This document shows positions 1-8,733 of a stretch of DNA of 64,000 nucleotides, piece by piece (within the stretch, counting starts at the first letter, position 1; the number at the start of each line of letters is the position of its first letter). The position numbers and the translations under genes were made by a program. The DNA is from Parabacteroides johnsonii DSM 18315. Lineage in GTDB: Bacteria > Bacteroidota > Bacteroidia > Bacteroidales > Tannerellaceae. Location of the stretch: the NCBI RefSeq assembly GCF_025151045.1, contig NZ_CP102285.1:62001-126000 (forward strand). The letters are read 5' to 3'. The notes under the pieces were generated by a model. It was not told the DNA's origin and ran no database searches. It saw only the letters and a list, made by a program, of their open reading frames with translations.

Positions 1-300
1 ACATATATGCGACAGTCTGTATTGGGGAGCCTCATGCAATATGGGGTTCCCTTTTTTTATGCCGCAGACATGATGACAGCATCCTCATTTCTTGCTGCAA
101 AAATAGCTGTTTGCCGCGCAACTCCCGCAAGGCGGCCCTGCCGGGCTGGTTGTCTGGAAAAAAATCATCCTCGCTTCGCTCCGGTATTTTTTTCCGCCAA
201 GCCTTGCAGGGATGCGGGCAAACAGACAACAGGGACAACAAGAAATAAGAATGCCTGTACCTTACAGGCAGACAATGTATAACAATAAATATCAGAAGTC
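1..300. repeat. Non-coding leader with nested inverted repeats
   Basis: I see no convincing gene in the first 300 bases. It holds several inverted repeats: GGAAAAAAAT (156-165) with ATTTTTTTCC (186-195), GTTGTCTG (149-156) with CAGACAAC (223-230), and GCAAGGC (127-133) with GCCTTGC (201-207). The repeats are interleaved and GC-rich in the middle. They lie just upstream of the plus-strand accessory genes, so a folded leader, a recombination or transfer site, or a terminator of a gene to the left are all possible. The short reading frames crossing it have odd composition and are probably not translated. Confidence 0.5.
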
Positions 301-1239
301 ATGATTACAGACCAGAAGACACAGAACAGGCTTCACGCGGATACCGGAACAGAACTGTTCTCCATCAGACAAAGGAAGGAAGCCGTCACAAGGATGCTGG
401 ACATTCTGAAAGAAACTCCGGAATACCTGCAGGTTATGAACCATATACCGGCTTATGCCATGGATGACGATACGTCAGAATGGTGGAATTCGGAAGAATC
501 GGAAAATTTCATGAACTCACTCCTGGAAGTGATGGAAAGCTATACTCCGGACGGATACAGGTTCGGACCGAAATCCGGCACGACTGACCTTTACGGCTAC
601 TGGGAAAGCAAGACCGGACGGACAACCCTCTTCCATCTGCTTTTCAGTCTGGAAAGCGGATATGAATGGGGAAAAGGTCTTTCCCATGAGAAAACGGACG
701 CATTCTACAAGGAAATAAAAGAGAAATTTCATGGAGAGGGATTCGACACGGACAGAACAGGCTGTACATCACAGGCCATGTATCTTGTAAAAGGAAAGAC
801 ACGCCTGTACGTGCATCCGATGGAAATAAGCGGCTACTGTGAAACACTGCATATTCCACAGATTACAGCCATACTGAAAAAAGGAGGCCGTACATTCCGT
901 CTCGTAAAGGATACGATAGCGGAAGAGGTGTATTCCTTCACCGATGAAGAAGAAATGGAATATTACCGTGCCAGATACGAAACGTGCATCCACAGGAATA
1001 TACTGGATGCCTTCAATAACCGCCAGGCAGGGAAAGAAGACATACTTTCCATGATGGCATCACGGATAAATGTGGCGACGACATCACATCTGCACGGTAT
1101 CGGATATGATTCACCGGCATACAGGTTCGTGCATGAGGCATACGACAGACTGGTAAACAACGGAAAGCTGAAGGAGAATATCAGGAAGACAGGTTGCTGC
1201 AACATCATAATGGCCATTTCAAATACCAACGCAATATGA
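301..1239 (+). CDS. ICE accessory protein, function unknown (312 aa)
   Basis: I do not recognise this protein. It is soluble, has no signal peptide or membrane segment, and is rich in charged residues. A region near residues 85-100 (GPKSGTTDLYGYW) looks like a conserved core. The gene opens a plus-strand block in which the next two genes follow with ATGA stop/start overlaps, so all three are probably co-translated. Position next to the lysozyme end of a tra operon is typical of Bacteroidales ICE accessory regions (anti-restriction, methylase and DUF genes). Function is unassigned. Confidence 0.75.
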   Translation: MITDQKTQNRLHADTGTELFSIRQRKEAVTRMLDILKETPEYLQVMNHIPAYAMDDDTSEWWNSEESENFMNSLLEVMESYTPDGYRFGPKSGTTDLYGYWESKTGRTTLFHLLFSLESGYEWGKGLSHEKTDAFYKEIKEKFHGEGFDTDRTGCTSQAMYLVKGKTRLYVHPMEISGYCETLHIPQITAILKKGGRTFRLVKDTIAEEVYSFTDEEEMEYYRARYETCIHRNILDAFNNRQAGKEDILSMMASRINVATTSHLHGIGYDSPAYRFVHEAYDRLVNNGKLKENIRKTGCCNIIMAISNTNAI

Positions 1240-1505
1240 GACTGAATTACAATGACATACTGCTTCTGGCAATATGGGAATACAACAGAAGACAGGACGA
1301 GGATCTGACCCTGGAACTGTTTCAGGAAACATTCGGACAGGTTCCCGGCGCACATTTCCATGACAAATGGGTGCATTATTACAACAAGAACCTGCTGATG
1401 ATGGCCGCCTATTTCAGGGGTGAGGAAGAAAACGGCCAGAAATTCTGTGATATGATCACCCGACAGGTTGAACGCTATACACAAAACAGGAGGAGAACAG
1501 GATGA
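1236..1505 (+). CDS. Small ICE accessory protein, unknown (89 aa)
   Basis: A small acidic to neutral soluble protein beginning MRLNYNDILLLAIWEYNR. I chose the ATG at 1236 because it makes an ATGA overlap with the stop of the preceding gene. The frame is open upstream to 1194, but that start would lie inside the previous gene. The stop again overlaps the next start (ATGA at 1502). I see no known motif. Coupling to both neighbours says it belongs to the same functional unit. Confidence 0.7.
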   Translation: MRLNYNDILLLAIWEYNRRQDEDLTLELFQETFGQVPGAHFHDKWVHYYNKNLLMMAAYFRGEEENGQKFCDMITRQVERYTQNRRRTG

Positions 1506-2314
1506 ATACAAAGATACGATATGACCTTGACAGTCTTGAACTGGCAAACGGTGACTTCGGGTATCCCATTACAGAAAAGGAAGTACGGAAAGTGAACCGT
1601 ATGCTGGAACTGATGGAGAATGTCCGAAACAGGCAGATGTGCCCGACAGAAGGAGACTGCGTGGAATTTGTCTCACGTTCTGGTGACTATTTCGGAAAAG
1701 CTCATATAGAACGGATAACAGGAAAATATGCGGATATATGCCTGATACCGGAAACGGTATTCTGTTTCGATGACATGGGAAAAGCCGCCTATGATACCAC
1801 CGGAAGTCCCTGGACGCAGGTCAATATCCGGAACATGAAACCCGCAGGTACTGAAATCCGCATATTCAGGACATGGGGATTCGGGAAGCGCAGCAGTACG
1901 GGCAGTCTAAGGTTCGAAGCTCCGGTCAGGAAATGGGAATGCAGAGAACCGAATCCGTTGTATGACGGTTACACCACCCGTAACTGGTTCCGCTATCATA
2001 TCATGAAACACCGGGACAGGGAAAGGACAGGCGAATACACCTTCCGCAGCGATTCATTCACGCTGTACAGCCGGAGCGAGCTGGACGAGCTGGCCGCAAT
2101 CCTGAAAGGCAGACTCTACAAGGGAATCCTGCCTGACTCTCTTGTACTTTGGGGATACCGCATGGACATTAAGGAAATATCACGTGAGCAGTGGAACGGT
2201 ATGGGACAGCACGGACAAATCCGCATGAAATTCATGGGATACGGTCCGGTCAGAATCCACACGGACAATGAAAACCATACCGTAACAGTATACAGAATCA
2301 ACGACAGTCTATAA
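1502..2314 (+). CDS. ICE accessory protein, possibly DUF4121-like (270 aa)
   Basis: Soluble protein of 270 residues without signal peptide or membrane helix. The C-terminal half contains repeated aromatic and basic residues (YTTRNWFRYHIMKHRDRER). It reminds me of the DUF4121 proteins common in Bacteroides ICEs, but I make that link from memory only and with low certainty. Translationally coupled (ATGA) to the 89-aa gene before it and 21 bases ahead of the methylase-like gene, so it is part of one plus-strand operon. Confidence 0.7.
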   Translation: MNTKIRYDLDSLELANGDFGYPITEKEVRKVNRMLELMENVRNRQMCPTEGDCVEFVSRSGDYFGKAHIERITGKYADICLIPETVFCFDDMGKAAYDTTGSPWTQVNIRNMKPAGTEIRIFRTWGFGKRSSTGSLRFEAPVRKWECREPNPLYDGYTTRNWFRYHIMKHRDRERTGEYTFRSDSFTLYSRSELDELAAILKGRLYKGILPDSLVLWGYRMDIKEISREQWNGMGQHGQIRMKFMGYGPVRIHTDNENHTVTVYRINDSL

Positions 2315-2335
2315 CCAATTATAAAATAAAGGAAT

Positions 2336-3055
2336 ATGGCACGATATGAAATCTCCAACGAAGTCAGGCCGCTCGACAGGCTCATCACAGACTTTGCCTC
2401 CTCATGCGGCTATGAAATACAGACCGTATTCAACGACCTGCTGCGTTTCATCATCCACGGCTTCTCTCCTGGAGCACCGCCAATAAGTAACTGGAAATAC
2501 AAGCGTCAGCAAAACGCCTCGTTCATGGAAATGACAGCCGAATGGACACGTATCATGCAGAAACAAATCGGCAGGTCGGGCTGGTTCGACGCTTTCGGTG
2601 AACTCCACATGGCCTACTGCTCAAAACCGGGACAACAGGCAAACGGACAGTTCTTCACGCCGTCACATATCTGTGAACTCATGGTCATGTGCGCGGCAGG
2701 TAAAAAAGAGACCGGACAGAGGATGGGAGACCCTACATGCGGCAGCGGAAGGCTCTTGCTGGCATACCATGCGCACAATCCGGGAAACTATCTGGTCGGA
2801 GAAGACATCAGCCGGACCTGCTGCATGATGACCGTATGCAACATGCTCGTCCACGGATGTGTCGGGGAAGTGATCTGTCATGACAGTCTCCAGCCGAAGG
2901 CATTCACCGACGGATGGAAAGTCAACCAGGCTCTGCCCTTGACGGGAATACCTTCTATAAGACGCATGAAGGAAGAGGAATACAGGAATCCTCTTCCGGA
3001 AAATATCGGACGCTTCAAAGAGGCAGTCCGTATCATCAACCTATTGGACAAATAA
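2336..3055 (+). CDS. N6-DNA-methylase-like protein, NPPY motif not seen
   Basis: Class I SAM-dependent methyltransferase fold related to N6-adenine methylases (HsdM/N6_Mtase type). The SAM-binding motif I region is clear at about residues 131-140 (DPTCGSGRLL), followed by a motif II-like acidic turn (VGEDISRTCC). In true N6 methylases an NPPY/NPPF motif follows. Here the matching place reads GWKVNQALPLTGIPSIRR, so the catalytic tetrad seems to be replaced. It is also short at 239 aa. This form recurs in Bacteroidales ICEs and may be an anti-restriction or regulatory protein rather than an active methylase (inference). Confidence 0.75.
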   Translation: MARYEISNEVRPLDRLITDFASSCGYEIQTVFNDLLRFIIHGFSPGAPPISNWKYKRQQNASFMEMTAEWTRIMQKQIGRSGWFDAFGELHMAYCSKPGQQANGQFFTPSHICELMVMCAAGKKETGQRMGDPTCGSGRLLLAYHAHNPGNYLVGEDISRTCCMMTVCNMLVHGCVGEVICHDSLQPKAFTDGWKVNQALPLTGIPSIRRMKEEEYRNPLPENIGRFKEAVRIINLLDK

Positions 3056-3081
3056 TTACCAACCATTTAAAAAATATAATT

Positions 3082-3972
3082 ATGGAAGCTTTAGCAACAT
3101 TGAACAATCAGAGACAGTTTGATTTCCAGAACAACGGAATCGAAGTAATGGACCTTGAAACACTACAGCGTACCTACAAGGAGAACGACATCTACGGCAA
3201 TCCGGTCAGGGGTATCTACCACTACCAGGTCATCCAGCGTATGACGGACATCTGCCGCCGTCACAACCTGAACTACGAGGTGGAGGAAATCTTCGCCGCC
3301 CAGAACAAGAACCGGACACAGCCCGGAGTGGTCATCCTGCCGCAGGTGGAACAGACCTATGGAGAGAAGGCGGTAGAGGCACATGTACTGCGCAGAATAT
3401 TCACCACCATCCGTATTCTGAACGGAGATACCGATGAACTGACAACCACACTCGTGGTAGCCTACCATCAGGACGGTATCCAGGCGGCAATAGGTCCCTG
3501 TGTACGTATCTGCCACAACCAGTGTATCCTTTCACCCGAACGAAGCGTTGCCAACTACGGCAAGGACAAGGTGACTACCGAGGAGCTGTTCGGGAAGGTG
3601 GATGACTGGATGCGGAATTTTGAGCGTGACATGGATGCGGACAGAAGCCGAATCCAAAGGCTAAAGGAAAAGGTACTGACACCCGGTGAGTTGTACATGA
3701 TCATAGGTATGCTGACGGCTCTGCGTGTATCCCATGACAGCGCAGACAAGAGACTGGCATCACAGGTGGACACCTATCCGCTCAACCAGGGACAGATTTC
3801 CGTGTTTACGGAAGAACTGCTCAAACTCTCACTTGAACAGCCACGCATTACAGCGTGGGATGTCTACAATGTAGCGACAGAAATCTACAAGCCTGGAAAG
3901 ACTGATTTTCCTGCCATGATTCCACAAAATGGAGCAATGGCCGATTTCCTGCTTTCATATAACCAGAATTAG
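3082..3972 (+). CDS. DUF3871-like ICE protein (296 aa)
   Basis: I place the start at ATG 3082 (MEALATLNNQRQFDF) because the open frame upstream overlaps the methylase-like gene in another frame and has unrelated composition. The protein is soluble, with a central region TLVVAYHQDGIQAAIGPCVR and a helical C-terminus. It resembles the DUF3871 family of Bacteroidales ICEs (recognition from memory, moderate certainty). DUF932-type proteins of phages and plasmids are a more distant possibility. A rho-independent terminator follows about 20 bases after the stop, so it ends the first plus-strand operon. Confidence 0.75.
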   Translation: MEALATLNNQRQFDFQNNGIEVMDLETLQRTYKENDIYGNPVRGIYHYQVIQRMTDICRRHNLNYEVEEIFAAQNKNRTQPGVVILPQVEQTYGEKAVEAHVLRRIFTTIRILNGDTDELTTTLVVAYHQDGIQAAIGPCVRICHNQCILSPERSVANYGKDKVTTEELFGKVDDWMRNFERDMDADRSRIQRLKEKVLTPGELYMIIGMLTALRVSHDSADKRLASQVDTYPLNQGQISVFTEELLKLSLEQPRITAWDVYNVATEIYKPGKTDFPAMIPQNGAMADFLLSYNQN

Positions 3973-3994
3973 AATCTGAAACCGAAGACAACAG

Positions 3995-4036
3995 GCCCGG
4001 TTCCGTCACCAGCGGAATCGGGCTTTGTATTTTATT
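3995..4036 (+). terminator. Rho-independent terminator after DUF3871-like gene
   Basis: GCCCGGTTCCG (3995-4005) pairs with CGGAATCGGGC (4013-4023) around a short loop, with one G-T wobble, and is followed by a T-rich run (TTTGTATTTT). It lies directly after the stop at 3972. Confidence 0.8.
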
Positions 4037-4058
4037 AACTGTAATAATCAGATAAGAT

Positions 4059-4325
4059 ATGGCAGCAAGTAACAGAAAAAAGGCTGAAATGTATATCCTT
4101 TTCAGCTGCAACGCATGGCACGAATACAGTTCATTCGAACCAAAGGCAGTTTTCTCTTCCATAGAAAAGGCAGCAGACTTCCTGCAAAAGAACAGAAGAA
4201 AACTGAAACTGGAGGAAGATGACGTCGAATGTTTCAGACAGCACAGTCAGACTCAGGGCAGGAATACCAATTACCTGGTACAGTCCTGTCCCTACAATCC
4301 AGTCCGTGCAAGAGACTTGGAATGA
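4059..4325 (+). CDS. Small ICE protein, unknown (88 aa)
   Basis: Basic soluble protein beginning MAASNRKKAEMYILFSCNAWHEY. No known motif, signal peptide or membrane helix. It starts 22 bases after the end of the terminator and is followed after 42 bases by another unknown gene on the same strand. Length and position match the small orphan genes of Bacteroidales ICE accessory regions. Reading-frame quality is good, but function is unknown. Confidence 0.65.
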   Translation: MAASNRKKAEMYILFSCNAWHEYSSFEPKAVFSSIEKAADFLQKNRRKLKLEEDDVECFRQHSQTQGRNTNYLVQSCPYNPVRARDLE

Positions 4326-4367
4326 CAAAGAATCCATTCATAAACAATCATATAAAAATATACGACT

Positions 4368-4961
4368 ATGACAAATGATGAAAACACTTACATCGGAATG
4401 TCCCTGCCGGAAGGAATACGGTACATCACCATTTTTGAAAAAGGGGATTTTGAAAACTGCGGAAGAATACTCAGGACATTCTACCGTACGGAAGACAGGG
4501 TGAGAAAATTGCTCGCTTTGGGAAACCTGCTCCATCTGGGAGGCAGTCTCTCATCAAATGAAAACAAGACAAGCTGCTGGCCTTTGAATAATGGGAATCC
4601 CATTCACGAAGCAAAGGAAATATCAGGCAAGGAAAAGTTCTTCCTGCTCGGTGACTGGACTTACCTGTATGAAAATGGCAGATGGTTTCTGGGCTATGAA
4701 GGAAAAATCTATGAAATCAGCAATCCTGAATTTTCTGTCTTTGTTCCCGACAAGGATCATACACCTTCCCCTCTGGACAAAGGACTTTCCTTTGCCGTAA
4801 TCGGCGAAACGGGAAAACTGGAATTCACTCCGGAAATTGTCAACGGATGGGATATCTGGAAAAGCCTTCCCAAAAGAGTCAGTGAAAAAGGGAAAACGGT
4901 ATATGTATTCCGCAAAACACAACTTATAAAAGTCATCAAACCTAAAAAACTGGAATCATGA
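4368..4961 (+). CDS. ICE accessory protein, unknown (197 aa)
   Basis: Soluble protein, 197 aa. Its middle part carries short aromatic stretches (DWTYLYENGRWFLGYEGKIYEI) that suggest a small beta-rich domain. No family recognised. The stop overlaps the start of the following 644-aa gene as ATGA at 4958-4961, so the two are translationally coupled and probably act together. Confidence 0.7.
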   Translation: MTNDENTYIGMSLPEGIRYITIFEKGDFENCGRILRTFYRTEDRVRKLLALGNLLHLGGSLSSNENKTSCWPLNNGNPIHEAKEISGKEKFFLLGDWTYLYENGRWFLGYEGKIYEISNPEFSVFVPDKDHTPSPLDKGLSFAVIGETGKLEFTPEIVNGWDIWKSLPKRVSEKGKTVYVFRKTQLIKVIKPKKLES

Positions 4962-6892
4962 AAGAAATCAATATGACAAAGGCTATATCATGTATGCCGG
5001 ACAAATTCATTACAATGGAAATGGTTGAACTGGCCGCGACCGAACACCGTCCGGAACTGGTCAACTATCTGCCGGAGAAATATATTACTTCTGAAATACT
5101 TGACAGTATATTCAAAACAGATGATTACGGATGGCGTTCCTGGCAGCTTTCGAAGATACCTGAAGAAAAACGTAACCGCCAGATTTGTCTAAGGGCAATA
5201 AAGGCCGAAAAGAGTAATTTTCCTGACATACCGGAAAAATACAGGAACAGTGACATACTTGAATCGCTGTTCGCACACAGGAATTTCATGCACTACCTGC
5301 ATCTGATACCTTCATCCTCATGGAACAACGGAACAGTCCGTGATGCAATATACTCCCTTTACCGTGACGTACAGCAAAACGGAGGTTACCGGTACTGTTC
5401 AGAGAGGTATGAACAGCAGTTCTTATATGAAACAAGCGTCATGCTTTCTTTCGTTCCGCGACAAGCCAAGGATTTCAGACTTTGGAAAGAACTGATCCAT
5501 GACGGACGTATCGCAACCATGACTATCGACAAAATGATGCCTAAATGTTTCAAACAGGCAGCATACTACAAGGAATGGGCCATACGCTGTATCAAGGAAG
5601 TGGATACACGCTGGCTTGACTATGACACCGTATGGGAGGCCATCTGTCACAAGACAGGCAACCTGCATGGCATTTTCGATTCATACGGACATTACGAGTG
5701 GTTCTCCAAACATGCGGATAATGCCATGGCTGACAAAGCAATGGAGCTGGAACCTAACCTGTTTAACAAACTTCCCGGACGGTTCCGGACACCGGAAAGA
5801 CTTATTCATACACTTGAAGTAAAGAGAGAAATCAACAGTTACAACTTCATTCTTGAGCCGAACCTGATGACGAAAGAGGTCTGTATGGCACTGGCCAGAA
5901 GGGATTCGTTATATCCGGATATTCCATCGGAACGCTGGAACAGGGAACTTGTGGAATATTTCACCGAACACGGAAACAGCATGTACTGGCTTCCTCAACT
6001 GCCGAAAAAACTACAGACCAGAAAACTTGCAGAGAAGGTTCTCAAGGAGAAGCCGCAATACTTCCATTATTTGCGGATGGAATTCATCACACCTGAAATG
6101 TCCAGACTGTTATGTCAAAAAGACCAGGAAAATATCCGATATTTCAAGGAACGGGTCATGGAGTTCCAGAAATATACAGGACTTCCAGCCGAATTCTATG
6201 GATGTGAAACGGATTTCGAGCATATCAGGGACCGTGATGACAGCCGCCGATACTGCCGTATAGGACTCGCTTACATTGCCCTGCAAAAATGTAAACGCGG
6301 ATGGCATGAAAGTGAATACTATCTCATTATGACACGCCATCCCAACCGATATATGCCTGCCGAAACAGTGTTCAGAAAACAGATTACCACATTCCACCGG
6401 ACATGGCTGGAAAAGACAATATGTGACAACGACCCGCAATTCCGGATTCCGAAGATTCAAAAGGATTTGAAAGATGTACAAGCCATGCGGTATTATGAGG
6501 TGGAACATATCCGTACTATACTGGGTTGCGAAATATTCCGCAACTCTTTCATGGGGCAGACAGTGGAATACTGTATCCGCAAGGACGGACTGACCTACCA
6601 TGACAGGAACATGGAAAGGCTCGCCTCCGGCCTGCAATACAAGATCCGTCAATTGAAGGAACAGGCTGTACTCCCCAAAGGAACTGATGATTCGATGGAA
6701 ATCAATGCAGAAACGGTACATCGCAATATGGGGTATTGTCTGACCGGAATAGAAGCCTTTGCGGAAGACTACGGACTGGACATAGCCCGGACCTATACCC
6801 TGAAAGAGCTGAAGGACGTTATCCATGAACAGGGATACAAGCCTTCACTGGAGAAATACAAAAAAGAAGTCCAACATCTAAATCTTATCTGA
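4958..6892 (+). CDS. Large repeat protein of ICE accessory region (644 aa)
   Basis: A long helical protein built from degenerate repeats of about 30-37 residues with the signature xxPEKYxTxEIL: MPDKFITMEMV, LPEKYITSEIL, IPEKYRNSDIL, LPGRFRTPERL, MEFITPEMSRL and others, spread over residues 10-380. The pattern resembles DUF4116-type repeats found in some bacterial and viral proteins (tentative). Residues 450-644 form a separate non-repeat domain. No signal peptide or membrane segment, so it is cytosolic. Coupled to the preceding 197-aa gene, and two bases before the next start. A protein-binding scaffold is a reasonable guess, but function is unknown. Confidence 0.7.
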   Translation: MKEINMTKAISCMPDKFITMEMVELAATEHRPELVNYLPEKYITSEILDSIFKTDDYGWRSWQLSKIPEEKRNRQICLRAIKAEKSNFPDIPEKYRNSDILESLFAHRNFMHYLHLIPSSSWNNGTVRDAIYSLYRDVQQNGGYRYCSERYEQQFLYETSVMLSFVPRQAKDFRLWKELIHDGRIATMTIDKMMPKCFKQAAYYKEWAIRCIKEVDTRWLDYDTVWEAICHKTGNLHGIFDSYGHYEWFSKHADNAMADKAMELEPNLFNKLPGRFRTPERLIHTLEVKREINSYNFILEPNLMTKEVCMALARRDSLYPDIPSERWNRELVEYFTEHGNSMYWLPQLPKKLQTRKLAEKVLKEKPQYFHYLRMEFITPEMSRLLCQKDQENIRYFKERVMEFQKYTGLPAEFYGCETDFEHIRDRDDSRRYCRIGLAYIALQKCKRGWHESEYYLIMTRHPNRYMPAETVFRKQITTFHRTWLEKTICDNDPQFRIPKIQKDLKDVQAMRYYEVEHIRTILGCEIFRNSFMGQTVEYCIRKDGLTYHDRNMERLASGLQYKIRQLKEQAVLPKGTDDSMEINAETVHRNMGYCLTGIEAFAEDYGLDIARTYTLKELKDVIHEQGYKPSLEKYKKEVQHLNLI

Positions 6893-6894
6893 AT

Positions 6895-7665
6895 ATGAAT
6901 ATTCTCCAAAAAAGAATTGAAAACCTGTGCGATGAAATCATCGGCAGGATACTTGCACTGATGAAGGTAAACTCGGTTTCCGAAGTAATACTGACAGACA
7001 ATGACAATCCGGTTTACGTAATCTGGTTTGACAAGATAGGTGATCCGTGCGAATGTTCCGTACACAAGGTAACTGCTGTCGGAAAAGGAATCACACTTGA
7101 AGTCCATGATAAGATAACCGGAGAAAATTATAAGGTAACAAGCCGCCATGAGGCGGCTCTGGCCAATCCGGTATGGCTTAACGATATTCTGGAAGCCATA
7201 ACAAACATCTTTCAGATAAAATATACAGGACTGGAAGAAAATGTTATATGTTGCAAATGTGGAGGAAATCATGTAATATGCAATGCCTTCATTAATCCGA
7301 ATACAAAACAGTTCTATAATTATGATGATGAGTCATTCTTATATGGATGGTGTGAGAAGTGTGACAATTATACCATTCTCTGCGACATAGAAGCCGTAAA
7401 AAATGATATTGAAAACGGTTTCAAGAGATTTGTCGAAAGATACGGGAGAAAACCTGAACTTGCAGAGTGCGAGATTATATGGAAAGACAGTCTTAATACT
7501 GAATACGTAAACATCGCAATTACTGATATACCTGAAGAATATGATAATACTATATTTTTCTACTGTAAAAGCCTCTCTGATTTGAAATCACTGGCTGACT
7601 ACGGAAAAGAGGATTTCATAGTAACGGGTTGCATCAACTTCACAAACCTGGGTAATAAAGCATAA
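6895..7665 (+). CDS. Zinc-ribbon protein of ICE accessory region (256 aa)
   Basis: Soluble protein with one probable zinc ribbon at about residues 121-165: CCKCGG, then WCEKCDN, giving two CxxC knuckles about 37 residues apart. The flanking N-terminal (1-110) and C-terminal (170-256) regions show no known motif. It begins two bases after the stop of the 644-aa gene, so it closes that operon. Composition is more AT-rich toward the 3' end. Function unknown; nucleic-acid or protein binding through the ribbon is inference. Confidence 0.65.
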   Translation: MNILQKRIENLCDEIIGRILALMKVNSVSEVILTDNDNPVYVIWFDKIGDPCECSVHKVTAVGKGITLEVHDKITGENYKVTSRHEAALANPVWLNDILEAITNIFQIKYTGLEENVICCKCGGNHVICNAFINPNTKQFYNYDDESFLYGWCEKCDNYTILCDIEAVKNDIENGFKRFVERYGRKPELAECEIIWKDSLNTEYVNIAITDIPEEYDNTIFFYCKSLSDLKSLADYGKEDFIVTGCINFTNLGNKA

Positions 7666-7686
7666 AATCTTTTTTATCTTTCAAAG

Positions 7687-7717
7687 TTGCCTGATATGTA
7701 AACTTTATATATATTTG
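7687..7717 (+). promoter_or_regulatory. Bacteroidetes-type promoter of the toxin-antitoxin module
   Basis: TATATTTG at 7710-7717 matches the -7 consensus TAnnTTTG, with a TTG at 7687-7689 at a spacing of about 20. The box ends only four bases before ATG 7722, so the transcript would be leaderless or nearly so. Confidence 0.6.
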
Positions 7718-7721
7718 CAGC

Positions 7722-8057
7722 ATGAAACAGGAAAGGACCATATCAGCCTACAAGAATTATTTTATGGACTTTATCTCATCTCTCAGAAAAGAGGAAGCCC
7801 GTAAGATATACTACATTCTTGATATGCTGAAAGTACAGGAAAGGGTAAGCAGCAAGTTCGTAAAGTATCTGCGCGAAGAACTCTATGAAATCCGTGCTGA
7901 ATATGGAGGCAACATCTTCCGGGTATTCTTCATATTTGATGACGGGAACATCGTAATCCTGTTCAACGGATTTCAGAAAAAGACACAGAAGACACCGCCT
8001 TCTGAAATAGAAAAGGCATTAAAGATAAAGGAGGAGTATTATGAAAGCAAGAAATGA
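7722..8057 (+). CDS. HigB/Gp49-like toxin (RelE superfamily)
   Basis: A 111-aa basic protein of the phage-derived Gp49-like/HigB group of RelE-fold mRNA-cleaving toxins. The key stretch is LYEIRAEYGGNIFRVFFIFDDGNIVILFNGFQKKTQKTP, which shows the typical beta-strand R..F/NGF.KK pattern of the family at about residues 53-92. The next gene, an XRE-type HTH protein, overlaps it by 17 bases, the usual toxin-first order of higBA systems. Known members cleave ribosome-bound mRNA. Activity here is inferred. Confidence 0.85.
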   Translation: MKQERTISAYKNYFMDFISSLRKEEARKIYYILDMLKVQERVSSKFVKYLREELYEIRAEYGGNIFRVFFIFDDGNIVILFNGFQKKTQKTPPSEIEKALKIKEEYYESKK

Positions 8058-8346
8058 AAACCTGACCAGCATCGATGCTATCATGGATGCGGAATTCGGC
8101 AAGCCGGGAACACCTGAACGTGAGGAGTTCCGTAAGGAGGCATACGCCTACTGCATGGGACAGATTATATGCGATGCCAGAAAGAAGGAAAAGATGACCC
8201 AGTCCGAACTGGCTGAAAAAATCGGGACCAACAAGTCCTATATCTCCAGAATAGAAAAAGGTATTGTAGATCCGGGTATCAGTACGTTCTGCCGTATCAT
8301 TGATGCACTCGGATTGAAGATTGAAATTGTCAAACCGGTATTATAA
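8041..8346 (+). CDS. XRE-family antitoxin (HigA-like)
   Basis: 101 aa. The helix-turn-helix lies at about residues 53-92: KMTQSELAEKIGTNKSYISRIEKG, a classic Cro/C1 HTH. The N-terminal 45 residues probably bind the toxin. It overlaps the toxin gene by 17 bases and shares TAATG with the next gene. HigA proteins neutralise the toxin and repress their own promoter; autorepression at 7687-7717 is expected but not shown. Confidence 0.85.
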   Translation: MKARNENLTSIDAIMDAEFGKPGTPEREEFRKEAYAYCMGQIICDARKKEKMTQSELAEKIGTNKSYISRIEKGIVDPGISTFCRIIDALGLKIEIVKPVL

Positions 8347-8693
8347 TGGAAAATTATCAGGAAAAAGCCAGAGAAAACTTTTACCGCAACCGTCCATACG
8401 GCATTCACATTGATTATGCCCGAAAAGGATTTGTACTGTTCAATCACTATACAAATAGTCTCGGCAAACAGGAAACCGGTTCTATTGAAGGCCTTCCCCT
8501 TGAAAAGTTCGAGGATGTGGACGCGATACCATTGAACGGGAAAATTATAAAAAATGGTAACCGGACAACAGACATCTATTTCTATACGGACGATTCAAAT
8601 CCTTACAAAAACAAGAAGCTGGATATGGATGCTCTGAAACAGTATAACCGGTTCATTTATCCCCTGTCACTTTTTTTAGACAGGATATTATAA
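8346..8693 (+). CDS. Third gene of the toxin-antitoxin operon, unknown (115 aa)
   Basis: 115-aa soluble protein whose ATG overlaps the antitoxin stop (TAATG), so it is translationally coupled to it. No family recognised. The sequence is aromatic-rich with a conserved-looking IEGLPLEKFEDVDAIPLNG segment. Three-gene TA operons exist in which the third protein is a chaperone or accessory regulator; whether this one belongs to that class is unknown. A strong terminator starts one base after its stop. Confidence 0.7.
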   Translation: MENYQEKARENFYRNRPYGIHIDYARKGFVLFNHYTNSLGKQETGSIEGLPLEKFEDVDAIPLNGKIIKNGNRTTDIYFYTDDSNPYKNKKLDMDALKQYNRFIYPLSLFLDRIL

Positions 8694-8733
8694 CAAGACA
8701 GCCGTGAATCATGATAAATTCACGGCTGTCTTG
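8694..8733. terminator. Bidirectional terminator between TA module and tra operon
   Basis: A perfect 16-bp stem: CAAGACAGCCGTGAAT (8694-8709) pairs with ATTCACGGCTGTCTTG (8718-8733). It separates the plus-strand TA module from the minus-strand lysozyme gene and has T-rich flanks on the plus side. It can serve both convergent operons. Confidence 0.9.

Noticed and set aside
7-282. 91-aa frame at the window start
   Set aside because: Its sequence is rich in Arg, Pro and Cys, it crosses interleaved inverted repeats and matches nothing I know.
6110-6826. 238-aa minus-strand frame opposite the 644-aa gene
   Set aside because: The plus-strand repeat pattern and coupled starts show that the sense gene is real. 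The antisense frame has no motif.
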